Shown in pieces: positions 22,030 through 33,479 of a DNA stretch of 64,000 nt. The notes beneath the pieces were generated by a model. It worked only from the letters and a program-made list of their open reading frames with translations, did no database searches and was not told where the DNA came from. Both the position numbers and the translations under genes were made by a program. Every line of letters begins with the position of its first letter. The first letter of the stretch is position 1. This DNA comes from Morella rubra (taxonomy: Eukaryota; Streptophyta; Magnoliopsida; Fagales; Myricaceae), in the NCBI GenBank assembly GCA_003952965.2, contig CM025850.1:5878125-5942124 (forward strand). Direction: 5' to 3'.

Positions 22030-23343
22030 TGGAGTACTAAAGTTTCGTGTTGGATTCCAGGCATTTTTAAGGTCTTAATTATGAGATTTTGTGTACTTTC
22101 CAATTCTAGTACATAAGTTTATCTAGACTTTGATGACTTACTCATTTAAGAGAAAGCTTTAGATGTTATCTACCATTTTGGATTAGGAAAATGATAAACA
22201 CAAAGACAGGCATACTTACGCTATTTAATGTTTTTCATGTAAAGTTTTGGACAACATGAGTCCAATAATAAGATCCACCTGTTGTGTCTATCTCTCTCCG
22301 AATTGCATGGTACAATTCGGCAGGAAATTGCTCCCTACATTTTTAAAGTTTGGACAATATAGCTTCAAAAACATTGTGCATGCCAAAACGACCACTTCAA
22401 ACCAGCAGGCTAATTAAGTTTCTTTGCCTTGTACATAAAAACATAGGATAGAATTTGTTGGGTGATTATCTCCTACGGGATAGCTTATATAGACCAGGAA
22501 TAACTATTCGTTATTCTTTCCTCAAGTGTAATTCATCGGCAAATATTGCTTTCAATAAGAGTAAGCATATAAAAGGGTGACCAGAGTATATTTAGTTCAT
22601 GCTTTCAACTTGAAAGCTTGATCTTGCAAGTTTAGACGCAATTGTATTTCAGTCTACGTGATTCTGTGAAGAAATTAAGAGTGATAAGATCTGTTATATT
22701 TGCATTTAATGGTATTTCAAAAGATAATTACTACCATTTAGCAATGTTATATGTACTACTCAAATTCTAACGTATGGAGAGACTGGTAGAAAAACTAAAT
22801 TGGATTCCACTGCCAAAAATTCCTCACAAAATTGCGCTCAGTGCGGTTCATGGGATATTGTCCCCCTACAAAAAACAATTAAACAACTTCAGCCTTAGAA
22901 AAAGAAAAAAGGAATTGAAAATGGTGAAGCTGCGTGAACGAAAAAAAAAAACTCTCAACACAAATGCTGGAAAAAATTGGATAAAAAAGAAAAGTTTAGA
23001 AAAGCCACTCTAAGTGTATTAATATTGAAAACTTAGGGGGGAAGCCCAAATAGGGCTGAAAAACACTTTCCTATAGATTTTTTGCATGTGCTCTTTAATA
23101 TCCTCTCTTTTAGTTCTCATTTGGCTATTTTGGATTGTTTTTATAACTTATTTCTTTCATTTTTTAAATGCATGATATGTAATTACATCGTTTAAATTAA
23201 CTAGAAAAATGATACTGAAACTGATTTTTTTTTCTCAAATGCATGTACCTAAAAATTATGAATTCCCAACTAAACACTGACCAATCTAATAAATCAATTC
23301 TTTTTTGAAAGACCTTATTTTGATTTTTCGCTTTAGGCCCCCA
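22030..23343. other. intergenic spacer of duplication B copy 2
   Basis: Same content as 17520-19350. No gene supported. Confidence 0.6.
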
Positions 23344-23352
23344 TTTATAGTG

Positions 23353-24467
23353 GGGATCGGTTAGCATGCTGAGCACCTAAGGTGCTGAGCATACTGATGT
23401 ACGGCTCAGATCCATTTTTCAAGATCTAAGGGCTGAGATTAAAACATGTCAATTAATGAAATAATCACCTGGTGCTTTGAATTACCCATTAACGTCCCAC
23501 CCGGTGCTTTGAATGCCCAACCTTGCGTGCTGCCCAACCTTGCGTGCTGGTTGTAGAAAAATCTTCTCCCTTTTCAAATCTTGCATGCTGCCCAGAAGCC
23601 CAGCGTCTTCCTCGCCACACGTTCCTCGTTTGCTGCTCTACAAACAGGCCGTGTTCCAGGCGTTCTAATTTTAAGGCCATTTAAGTAAATATCATTTGGC
23701 CACTTTATCTTAATGTCTACACATACCCTCCCCTGCTCCCACTCCCAATTCCCATGTCTCAATCTAAAACACAGCTTACAGCAACTCTGTTCCAAAGAAT
23801 ACCACACCCACCTAAGAAAACCAGACATTCAAGCTATGGAAGCCACTTGCAATGGACATAAGCGAAAACTAGGCATCGCAGGAACACTAACATGAGATAA
23901 AGAACCATATCTACATCCTACTAGCAACACAAAGCTCCAAGTCTTCCATCACGAAATTTTCACTACAGAGGATAAACTAAATATCGGAAATGGACCAAAA
24001 GCTAAATCACATTGAAGAACTTTCATAAGGAACAAGTAGATGAATTCAATCTACAGGACATTGTTTGACGAAAACACTCCATGTTGCAGACGAAATGAAT
24101 ATAAACGTTAAATGAAGTAAATATTTCATAAGAAGAAGCTGGGCACGACGGCATTGGTACCTGTTTTGACAGTCTTTGACAGTGGGCGACAGAGGGCCGG
24201 CACGAGGAGCTGGGGGGAGGCTGGGCGCGACGGCTGTGGGTCTGGGAAGTGGGAGATGTGAGAAGAAGAAGACTAAAAATCGGGTTGCTTCGCAGGTCAT
24301 CAACAAAACGAGTCGAACCGGGTGGGTTAATGGGTCATTCAAAGCACCGGGTGGGTTATTTCATTAATTGACGTGTTTTAATCTCAACCCTTAGATCTTG
24401 AAAAATGGATCTGAGCCGTACATCAATGATGCTCAACCCTTAGGCGCTCGGCATACTAACCGATCCC
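23353..24467. mobile_element. Mutator-like non-autonomous element (Pack-MULE candidate)
   Basis: The two ends form a terminal inverted repeat of about 115 bp. The left end starts gggatcggttagcatgc and contains gtacggctcagatcc; the right end is its complement with few mismatches. A perfect 9-bp target duplication, tttatagtg, flanks it (23344-23352 and 24468-24476). The duplicate segment has an uninterrupted tttatagtg at about 19356, the empty site. Long inverted repeats with 9-bp target duplications define Mutator-like elements. The 1115-bp body has no transposase and appears to include a captured gene fragment. Confidence 0.92.
23665..23722 (-). pseudogene. captured biotin-protein ligase (holocarboxylase synthetase) fragment
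   Basis: The minus strand reads VDIKIKWPNDIYLNGLKI. The KWPND(I/L)Y core is the conserved biotin-ligase motif shared by bacterial BirA and plant holocarboxylase synthetase (HCS). The match stops where GGIL would be expected, and upstream residues do not align by eye, so one exon or part of it was taken with flanking intron-like DNA. The surrounding 84-aa open frame is otherwise unrelated. It lies inside the Mutator-like element and is not a functional gene. Identity rests on one short motif. Confidence 0.6.
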
Positions 24468-24476
24468 TTTATAGTG

Positions 24477-25224
24477 AGTCCGCCGCCGATTGTGCTAAAC
24501 CAATTGCTTAGTCCAGAGGACCAGATCAGCCAACGCCATATATATATTCTGCATTTTTTCTAGATGGTGCCCGCAGGTTTGGTTGAATATTGCTGTTGTA
24601 TTTTGGAGAGATCGTATGGGGGGATTAGGGACTTTAAATGTAGGTAAATTTTGTTTCCTCTTCCGTAGCTTTTTGCTACCAATGAAATCGTCTTGATTTG
24701 GAAAACAACCACATCGCTGAACAAATTTATCCAGGTAAAAATGGATCTCCTGTGACTTCTAAAAGTAGAGATTACAGCATTTTAAGAATAAACCTGTAGG
24801 TATTGCATGGTCTCCTGCAGTTTTTGATGCAGAGATGGGGGCTAAAATTGGGGGAAAAAAAAAGGCTTGGACTTGCAATAGAATTGAAAGAAGCTGGAAA
24901 AATCGTTTAAATCGTATTCATTATTCAAGCATCCTTTAAGATGGCCAGAACCAATATCTGATACATATCTGTTCATCACCAAACATACGCCTTATTGCTA
25001 ATATTCCTTCTTCAATAGTTTGTTTAGTTTCCTGGCATCTGCACCTTTTAGAGGATCATGAAACTCTGCAAATCACCGAAGAAAATCATTTAGTGCAGAG
25101 AATGCATGAATCACGTAGATTCTTTTCGCCTAACGCTTGCCTAAAAACGTTATTTGCTTCGCAATTGTACTAAAATGACACCATGCACTAAATTCTGAGG
25201 TAAGAAATAGAGAGCGAGAAATGA
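24477..25224. other. spacer, 3' flank of the zeta relic
   Basis: Resumes duplication B after the inserted element and matches 19356-20060. No gene seen. Confidence 0.6.
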
Positions 25225-25306
25225 TTACGTGCTGCAGTCTGCATTCGGAGAAATGGGCAGAGGGTTGTTGAATTTGCAATATTGAGTTAACTGTTGTGCT
25301 TTCTCT
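25225..25306 (-). pseudogene. nsLTP 3' fragment, zeta copy 2
   Basis: The minus strand gives the end of the zeta protein (LPISPNADCST) with its stop codon intact (25225-25227), unlike zeta-1. Homology ends at about 25306, where duplication A copy 2 starts within about 10 bp. Confidence 0.75.
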
Positions 25307-25799
25307 ACATAACCCTTAGCTTCAATGAATTCCGTTTCGAACTTTCCGTCCTTCTTTTTAGTCTTTTTTGTAATGGTCCTCTGTACGTACGTATTTGTTT
25401 GCGGGGTCGCATAGTGGAGTCCTTGGACTATCCAGGACTATTGGCAGCTCAATTAAAGGTAGCTCAGTTGGTGTTGTGGTGTTGTGTAGCTTGGTTGTAA
25501 GATTTGGTGTGTATTAATGGTGTTGTGTAGTTTGGTTGTAAGCTTTTAGTGTAAGTGTACGTAGTTTGGTTCTAAGAGTGGTGCATTTGTGCCATGTGGA
25601 ACTTGGTTGTAAGCTTTTAGGGTAGTACAGTAGTTTGGTTGTAGGACGTTAATAAATTGAAACTCGACCTCAGCATGAGTTGGTGAAGTCGTACCATTTT
25701 GTTAATTTTTGTGACAATTTTTGGACTTGCTTCATGCTTATATGTGGTCGTTAGATGGGTCCGAAGGGGCATGAGTTGAGCAACGAGTCTGCTTCTTTT

Positions 25800-27029
25800 T
25801 TTCATTTTTCTCGTCTCAGAAGTACTGGTTTGTGCTAGAACATATATAGAGCTTAATTAATTAATTTGTATTCGAAATGACTTAATTATATTTATTTAAT
25901 TAAAAGAAAATTATAAGTATTTAAGCACTTGTATCCAACTTAATTAAAAGCTTCCAACCTGTATATATATATTAGAATCAATATTATTGCTACAGTAACA
26001 CCATGACAGCTAGCTAGCCAATATAATTTTTCCACCTAACGTATTCTAAGGTATAAATTTAGCTCAACTAACAGAAGTCACTATTGTTATCTATCTCAAT
26101 TACTACTATAAAGCATATTGTCTCTATTTTCCCGTACCTATCACTTGTCAGTTATCTATTTTTCAACAATTTCTATGGCTTTGTTACTAATTCATCAGAT
26201 TCTTGCTATTTAAAAAACTTTACTCATTGGGCGACAAAGAGAAAAGTCAAAATGACTTAATTATATTAGCCATTTTGGTTCTATTGGTTCCGAAACCCAC
26301 CCTTACGGACAAGGGTGTAGTCACTTACTTCGGCCGGTGATAATTGTATTAATGACTTATTAAGTAAAATAAGTGCACGGTCACGGTTCTTAAATTGCGA
26401 TTTCCAGAATAAAACGACAGAGTCGATCGAAAAAGATGATCAACAGCAAAACAAAGGGGATCGTACGTGGCTCGACGTTTCTTAATTGCTTGTGTGAAGT
26501 GATACTCTTAATTGTTTACAGTTCACACATAACAAAGCTGCAGGTTCTGATCAATAGAAACAGCACGTCCATATATAATTGCGTCTCATAAATTGTATGG
26601 AGGTCAATCCGAAAAAGTAGAGGGAATCGGGCCAATTAATTAATACTAATACATACTTGATCGTTTCTAGCATTGCAAACAAACTGGGAAGCATTTTATT
26701 TCCATATATATATAAGAAAGCCAAAAGCGAATCTCTAATATAAATTTTTCGGCACGAAATAATTGGCGATACTATTGTCTCTCCCCGGCCCCCAGTTTAT
26801 TCCACTGTCATCTCTTCAAGAGCATCTCATGCAGAAATCCTGCGCATCACCAAAAGGAAATAATATTAGTTTATAGGATTCATCGCGAATAGAAATATAT
26901 ACTTTTACATGCAACAAGACTCGATATTGTTTGGTTAGAGCCCATGGTCATCTTCGTCAAATGAACCATCTAGAAACACAAACGCGCATGCACATGATAC
27001 ACAGACAGAGGCAGAGAATTATGAGAGAT
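25800..27029. other. intergenic spacer, no gene seen
   Basis: AT-rich counterpart of 2270-4180, shortened by the deletion near 26250. Confidence 0.6.
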
Positions 27030-27392
27030 TTACGTGTCGCAATTCACACTGGGGTCAATTGGCACAGGAACGTTCAAGTTACAAAATTTTGGAAGCGACT
27101 TAGCCCTGTCAGCATTGACTTTCATATTTTTCCCAGCGTCTTTGAAACACACGCACAGAGACTTTCGTGTGTCAGTGGTGGTAGCCTGTTTCATCACAGA
27201 CGCTGCACCTTGGCAGCAATCAGAGGTGGGGGGTGTAGTCGCAGGGCCTGAGGCCACCAAGAATGACTGGCAGGGGCCCAAATCCTTTAAAGCATCATTG
27301 CAAGCTATGCCTTGGGAAGGGGGCGCAGTTGCAGTCACGACAATAATCATCAATCCAAAGGCCAATATAGCACAACCCATCATCTTCTGCAT
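27030..27392 (-). CDS. type I nsLTP-like protein, alpha copy 2
   Basis: A single-exon 120-aa ORF starting MQKMMGC. The signal peptide covers about residues 1-23, followed by PPSQGIAC. All eight cysteines are present: C-X9-C-X17-CC-X19-CVC-X21-C-X13-C, with SLPKFCNLN carrying Cys7 and a tail ending VNCDT. Like the beta genes it has a long Pro/Thr-rich C2-CC loop. Expected to be a secreted lipid-transfer protein. This is the undamaged sister of 4183-4566, and the two promoters are almost the same. Confidence 0.92.
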   Translation of the reverse strand: MQKMMGCAILAFGLMIIVVTATAPPSQGIACNDALKDLGPCQSFLVASGPATTPPTSDCCQGAASVMKQATTTDTRKSLCVCFKDAGKNMKVNADRAKSLPKFCNLNVPVPIDPSVNCDT

Positions 27393-27469
27393 TCTCTTTT
27401 GGACTCGAGACTAGTACTGCTCAGTTACGCTGTTGTAGTTGCTTTGGGGTGTAGATCTGGTGCAAGTTC

Positions 27470-27477
27470 TATTTATA
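27470..27477 (-). promoter_or_regulatory. TATA box of alpha-2
   Basis: The complement reads tataaata, about 80 bp upstream of the ATG, as in alpha-1. Confidence 0.7.
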
Positions 27478-27999
27478 GAAGCGCACAACAAGTGCATTTA
27501 ACGACTGTCATCAAAGCAGAGTTCACGAAATGCCGCAGAAAGAAGAAATTAGTTGATCTCTACATAACCCTTCATGTCAATTAATGGTAATTAAGATCAG
27601 TTTTAAAATTAACCAGCTCTCAGGTTCTCCCGTCTCTTTCTCTTTACACTTAATGACTTTTGACTCCCAGAACCTAAGAAAGAAACAAGTAACTTGTGCT
27701 CTTAGGTACTTTAGGAATCTAGGATGAAGAATTAGAAAAATTCATTTGGACCCAAACACATTTTTACAGCCGCTCCTAAGAGTATATATAGGACCACACG
27801 ATCGCCGAGGGAGGGTTCCATCTTAAAAGCTAGCTAGGGCTAGGACTTTCAACGTCGAAAGGGGCATGAATTCTTGCCTTTAGATTTTTCAATCAATTAA
27901 GGTTCGGGTGGTAAGTTAAGGTGTATGGGTCCATGAAAGTTGACTTCGTAACATATGGGAATCGGTCGGCAACTTGCCATTCTTGTCCTGCTTGTTTCA

Positions 28000-28740
28000 G
28001 TGGTGCCAACCCTTTTGAAGATTTTTTGCACACTTGGGTCGACGACGAAGGAGAAAATTTAAAGTGAGAGTTTTCGATTTTAACAAAAAAAATGAAAAAA
28101 AAAAAAAAAAAAATGTAGGCTCAAAACAAATAACATAAATCCAAGACAACACATATGACTTCAAAATTGTTTCACAAAACAGAAGACTAAATATGAAGCT
28201 CATATCTTCGTGTTTTTTTCTCCCTGGACATATGTACTTCTTAATTATTATTTTTTCTACTTGAAGCTAAATTCTGCCTAGTTAATTAGGGCTTAATTCG
28301 TTTATTTCTTCTGAGCTGAAGCAATCAATTCTAGCACCTTAATTTGTTAGGGGTTAGGGGCCTAATTAGGCAGCATGCTAGGCTGCAGCCTGCTAGCTAA
28401 CCTTGAACCGGCCTGTGCAAACCTACACAGGAGGAAAGGCCTGGTAACCCAGGGCCGGGTAGGGCAGGTAAGGCACCCAAGTCGCTATAATTATATAAAG
28501 GTTCTTGATCCGGTGTATGTAATGGCATCTAAGGGTAGGGGTACTTAATGCCAAAGTCAGCAACAGAAGCCAAATGCACACCTACCAATTCATCTAGTAA
28601 AAAAAAAAAACAAACACACACACCTACACGCACGGTCTTGCTTAATTGTGGGTGTAAAAGGAACCCCTATCAATAATGGTGTGCCACGAGTGCCATACGT
28701 ATACGTGGCACCATTGAACTGGAGCTGATCTGGAACAGAG
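28000..28740 (-). pseudogene. decayed delta-type LTP relic, second copy
   Basis: Duplicate of the relic at 5165-5960. The same islands are present: ttttgcacacttgggtcg near 28025, gtaatggcatctaaggg near 28519, and the promoter block gtgccacgagtgccatacg near 28683. No coding frame survives. Confidence 0.5.
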
Positions 28741-28872
28741 GGTTTTTTACATTCCATTTTCAAGGTACTTTTTAATTTTCTTGTGCACTTTTTTAAATTT
28801 AATTAAAATGGTTGCCATAACGGCCTTAATGGCATTCGAGTGATCAATGTATTGAACTAGACGTTTCAGAAT

Positions 28873-28880
28873 ATTAATGG
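28873..28880. other. empty target site of the hAT element
   Basis: A single attaatgg with continuous flanks. The paralogous site at 6116 carries the 4.3-kb insertion. Confidence 0.93.
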
Positions 28881-28899
28881 TATTGGTCACTATTGGGGC

Positions 28900-29650
28900 A
28901 TATTTGCACTAATCATGCTTATTTGTGTTGATCTGGGTTTCAAAGGTAAATTTAGCGAGCTACCAGTGGTCCTGTTCGGCTCTTTTTTAACTTTCGCGTT
29001 AAAAATATATATATGGTTTGTGCTAAAACAATAGAGCTTAATTTATAATTTGAGTTGCTAATTAATTACATTTTATTTAAAATAGAATGAGCTTTAAAAT
29101 CTGACAAGTATCCAACTTGAAATTAAGCATAACATCATAGATTGAGATTCGACAACATTTTCAATAATTTCACACTTTTGCATGCATCACCAGCTAGCCT
29201 ATCGATATAAATTTCATTAATTCTCCAACAATTCAAAAATGTAATATTGCATCTAAAGCATGATCAATAGCGTTTATACTATTTGAAGATGGCCAAAATA
29301 ACAAGTTCTGATAATATTTTCAACGCAAAATTTTGTAAATATATACGTACAGAAAATATATTGTGTAAAGTCATGTAAATCGACATTGTGATATAAATAT
29401 ATAAATCAATATCTAATCACTTTTTTAATGAGGTAAAGAGATAAAATGATGTGACTCGATCTTAATTTAGCTCATTAAATTACGTGAATCATATAGTCGC
29501 TTTGTATATATAGTTTTGCACAAATTCTCTTCACACAGAATCCTTTCTCAATATAGATGCAATCGTTCACATCCTTGAGTATACTATACATGCACATGGA
29601 TGCAATAATTCACATTACGTTGAGTATAATAAGCAAGAGGGTAGAGGAGA
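28900..29650. other. intergenic, no gene seen
   Basis: AT-rich counterpart of 10490-11230. Confidence 0.6.
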
Positions 29651-29654
29651 GGGA

Positions 29655-30058
29655 GAGATTGCTTTGCTGCTGTCTCCTTGGGGGCTAATCCGTTCTGGAA
29701 GCTTCTTTACTCGCAAACTTTGGGAATCAATTCAGCGCTATCAAGATTAGCACCAATATCTTTTTTTTTGTTAAACGCACCAATATCTTTTTTCCAACGT
29801 ATTTAAAACACACAAAAAAAGATCAGTGCGCGTTTGTCGTTTCTGTGGTTGTTGCCTGTTTCGACAGATTCTGTGTTCCTTGGCAAAGTTGCCACTGGGA
29901 GGAGTAGTCCTTGGGCCGGAACCCACCAAGACTGACTTGTGGTTGGGGGTGGAAGGGATGTCATCTGATGGGCTTCCATTTGGGTTCACGACCAAAATTA
30001 TCATTCCAAAGGCCCACATTGCACAAGCCATCATTTTGTTCTTGATCCCCTCTTGCAA
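29655..30058 (-). pseudogene. nsLTP pseudogene, gamma copy 2
   Basis: The start reads MQEGIKNKMMACAMWAFGM, then a broken body: STPNHKSVLVGSGPRTTPPS, FAKEHRICRNRQQ. C1, C2 and the CC pair are missing or out of frame, and the 3' part has the same internal ccaatatctttttt duplication as gamma-1. It is non-functional for the same reasons as gamma-1, so the defects pre-date the duplication. Confidence 0.8.
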
Positions 30059-30738
30059 TTAGGGCGTGCTACAACAAAATTTATTTTTTAGGACGGAAAA
30101 TTCCCCCCCAAAAAAAAATGCATGATAAAATCTCTTAACTTGGTGACTTATAACAGAGTTGTGTTTCGAATATGTCACAGTAGAATCTCATCGGTTTAAT
30201 TTTGAATGTCAAAAGTTCTTAAGGACTTGTGATCAACAACCAAAAACAGGAAAAAAATACTGCTCGAATTTCTTTACTTACGTGAAGTTATATTATCAAA
30301 TTGCTCACCCAGAACAAAGATGATTATGATCGATAATAACAACAACGTTCAGATTTTTATTGCATCCCAATTCCTATGCATGATATGGATCAGGAGCATG
30401 GTCGATATGAAAAAAGAAGAGGGAATCATGTTGATAGCATTGAAAGAAACTGGGAATCATTTTATTTATTTGTTGGGATAATCTCTTTCTGTAAATAGAA
30501 GAAAGTCAAAAGAGTCAAGCTCGGATAATTTTTCAACACCAAATAATTGGCTACATTAATGTTCTTTCTTCCCCCTAGTTTATCCCAATTTCCACCCGCA
30601 TCTCCTCAAGAGCATCTCTTTAGATCCTGTACATCACCGAAGAAAAAAATGCTAATTAGTGGATAGGATTCGTCAGGAGTGTAAATACTTTACATGCAAC
30701 AAGACTAAGATTGTTTAGACACAAAGAGAGAAGAGAGA

Positions 30739-31101
30739 TTACTTGGTGCAATCCACATTGGGATCAATTGGCACAGGAACCTTCATGTCACAGAATTTGG
30801 GGATTGATCCAGCTCTGTCAGGATTAACACCCAATTTTTTGCTGCATCTTTGAAGCACACACACAAAGCCCTAAGTGTTTCAGGGGTATTAGCCTCTTTC
30901 AGTACAGACTGTGCACCTTGGCAGCAGTCAGAGCTAGGGGGAGCAGTCACTGGGCCAGTCCCCACCAAGAATGACTTGGCAAGGCAGCAAAGCCTTTACA
31001 GCATCAGCGCACGTTATGTCATTTGGAGAGATTGCAGTTGCATTCAGGACCAAAACCATTAACCCAAAGGCCAGTACAGCACAACCCATCATCTTCTCCA
31101 T
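30739..31101 (-). pseudogene. nsLTP, beta copy 2, two single-base indels
   Basis: The start (MEKMMGC, complement of 31099-31101) and the stop (30739-30741) are in place, and the whole sequence aligns with the intact beta genes. One extra base lies at the C2 codon region (gacttggcaagg against gacttgcaagg, about 30977), and one T is missing in the T-run near 30838 (six instead of seven). Together they break the frame between C2 and Cys7. After the signal it has ISPND, like beta-4 at 40600, so these two are closest relatives. The TATA box is intact (31181-31188). A young pseudogene, or homopolymer sequencing errors. Confidence 0.8.
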
Positions 31102-31180
31102 TCTCTTAATTTGGAGGACTAAAGATTCTTAATAATTAGCTTCACTCTTGAACTTGCTTTGGAGTGTCTGTTGAGAGCTC

Positions 31181-31188
31181 TATTTATA
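31181..31188 (-). promoter_or_regulatory. TATA box of beta-2
   Basis: The complement reads tataaata in the same context (gagctctatttatagagg) as in beta-3 and beta-4. Confidence 0.65.
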
Positions 31189-31199
31189 GAGGCGTTCTA

Positions 31200-33110
31200 C
31201 AAGTACATTTAATGACTGTCATTAAAGTATAGTTCATGAAAAGGCCCAAAAAGTAGAAAGTGATAATTACAATTTTGTGTAAATTAATTAGTAATTAAGA
31301 GCATTAGCTTTAAAATCAGTGTTGCTTTCCATCTATGACCATGTTAAACCATATTGGGCTCACAAACCAGAAGTCCATTTTTTGGAACTTTCTGTATTGC
31401 CAAGACATTTCCAGCAGGTGCATTGAATTATATATATTTTTAATTGTTATTAGTTATTATAATACTATGTTAAGGAAATAAATGCACCCTCACAACTTTC
31501 ACTAGGTTATCTGTATCCTATCTGTCATACTAGAGAAACAGCAAATCATGAATGATATGTATTTAATGAATGCAAATATAGATATTAACTTTCAAAAATA
31601 GTATTGAATTAATAAGTAATGTGTGTTTAAAGTTATCTGTTTTATATATATTCTCTCACTTAAACTTATGTATTTTAGGCAAACTATTCTTAATTAATTT
31701 ATAACCTCATCGAATATTTGATATTACCAAATTTAACAACTATATGCTATTAAGAATATATAGTCAAGTAAGAGAGTAAATGCCAAGGAGCTGGCTTAAC
31801 CCTTAAGAAAGAATCAGTAAAAGATGTATCCACTTAGATAAATGACTGACTTCGAGAATCGGAGAGCAAGTAACTTATGCTGTGTCTAGAGTCTTAGTAT
31901 ATAAACAAAACGTAAAAAAAAAAAAAGGAAAAAATGTGTCCAACAATATACATGCCTATTTGCTTTAGAAGGGGTAAGGAATGGGTAAGATTTACTTTTT
32001 CAAAAAAAGAAAAAAAGATTGATAGTGTCATTGCCTCCTTTGACCTGACACATAAACCCAAGCATACCTATATGCATGGAATGAAGCCTGATTCCAAGTG
32101 ACAATGAGACTTGCTAAGGTTGGAACCTACAACCTCAAACTTGCAAGGTGATATTTTCTTTGATTAAGGAATTTTGAAAAATTATCTCAATAATAATTTG
32201 AAATTTCAATTGAACTTCTTTTTTCTACGCAAATATATTGCTTGGAGTTTTGGAAATACAAAAACTCAGGCCAAATGATTTTTGAAGTTGAAATTTTCTT
32301 TTCAAAACAAATATTGTCACATTTTCTTAGACTACATCCTCATCAAAATCAAAACTTTTGAACTTTTGAAGGACCTTTTCTTCTACTCTCAATCTTTTAT
32401 ATCACTTTTAAGGCACCAGATGATATTGCTACAACTTTTAATTGTGTTGATAGATGACTTTTATTCTTTAAACCTCAATTATGATAGGAGACTAAATTTT
32501 TTGATGTATCCAAATTGAAGTTGCATAAAATATTATGCGTACTTTTCTTTTGTTATAAGTTACAAGAGAAATATCTTGACTCCACAGCTGCTTGCACCCA
32601 AACACATTTTCCCTCGTTAGCTCCTAAGAGTAGGGCCACAAGAAGGGGGAAGGGACATCCATCCTACAAGAATTTCAAAATCGTTCGGGGCATTCTTTGC
32701 CTTTTGATTTTCCTAATCCAATCAAAAACTTTTGTAATGGAACAAGCACTCAATCCTTCAACAGGAAAGGATTTTCTTCACTAATGGCATTGAATTAGAA
32801 TAACACTTCACTTAATTTCACCTATTTTCTTATAGCCGAAAGCAGACAATGCTTTTCAATTTGTTTTTCTTTGCGTGCTAATTAGTAGGCCGCCCCAAGT
32901 CAGGATTTGTAGAGGGGATATTTCCACATATTTTTGGCACAATATTGCACCAGAGTAAGTTGAGAACAAAGGGAAATCAGACAATGGTGTGCACCAGGGT
33001 AGGATTTGTGAGAGAGCTGGGCTTGATACTACTAGACCTATATATATATATATTTTAAAAAAAAAATAAAAAAAATTTGTTGGTTATTGTCGGTTATCCT
33101 TACTTAGGCG
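31200..33110. other. spacer between beta-2 LTP and the RIN4-like gene
   Basis: Shared with the other units to about 32160. From about 32160 to 32590 the sequence is private to this unit and AT-rich with no gene seen. Shared sequence resumes at about 32600 with the agtagggccacaagaag block, a conserved minus-strand open stretch (VKENPFLVEG-like in units 3 and 4) that I do not recognise as a gene. Confidence 0.55.
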
Positions 33111-33479
33111 AACATTCTACTACTACTTACACATGGCATAGAATGATACAAAGTGCTTAAGAGAAAGTTTCAAGCGGACAAAAAAGAGAATATTGTTACA
33201 GAGAGGACGGCAAAATGATCCGGTATTCCGGTGTTCGTCCAATCCAGGGAGAAGATGACAGGTTAATGCGGCCTGTTTGTTCACATCAAAGGGTACGCTG
33301 GTTTTATTGGCTATGGAAACATTGTAACCCTCGACTTTTGTTGAGTCGAGAAGCCGGATCCTTGGTATATTCATTGCTCAAAACAAGGACTAAATGATCC
33401 TCAGAGAACTCAAATCCTCTGTTCTTCAAGCACTTCTGTTCCAAAACTCCGAAACTACAAGATTAGCCGGACCTGATTA

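Larger units (their letters stand above)
21000..25306. repeat. segmental duplication B, copy 2
   Basis: Collinear with 16500-20300. It begins soon after the epsilon fragment and ends abruptly inside the zeta pseudogene, where duplication A copy 2 starts. Confidence 0.85.
25317..32030. repeat. segmental duplication A, copy 2
   Basis: Collinear with 1771 to about 13600, without the hAT element and without about 700 bp near 26250. It contains alpha-2, the delta-like relic, gamma-2 and beta-2 LTP loci. Confidence 0.88.
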
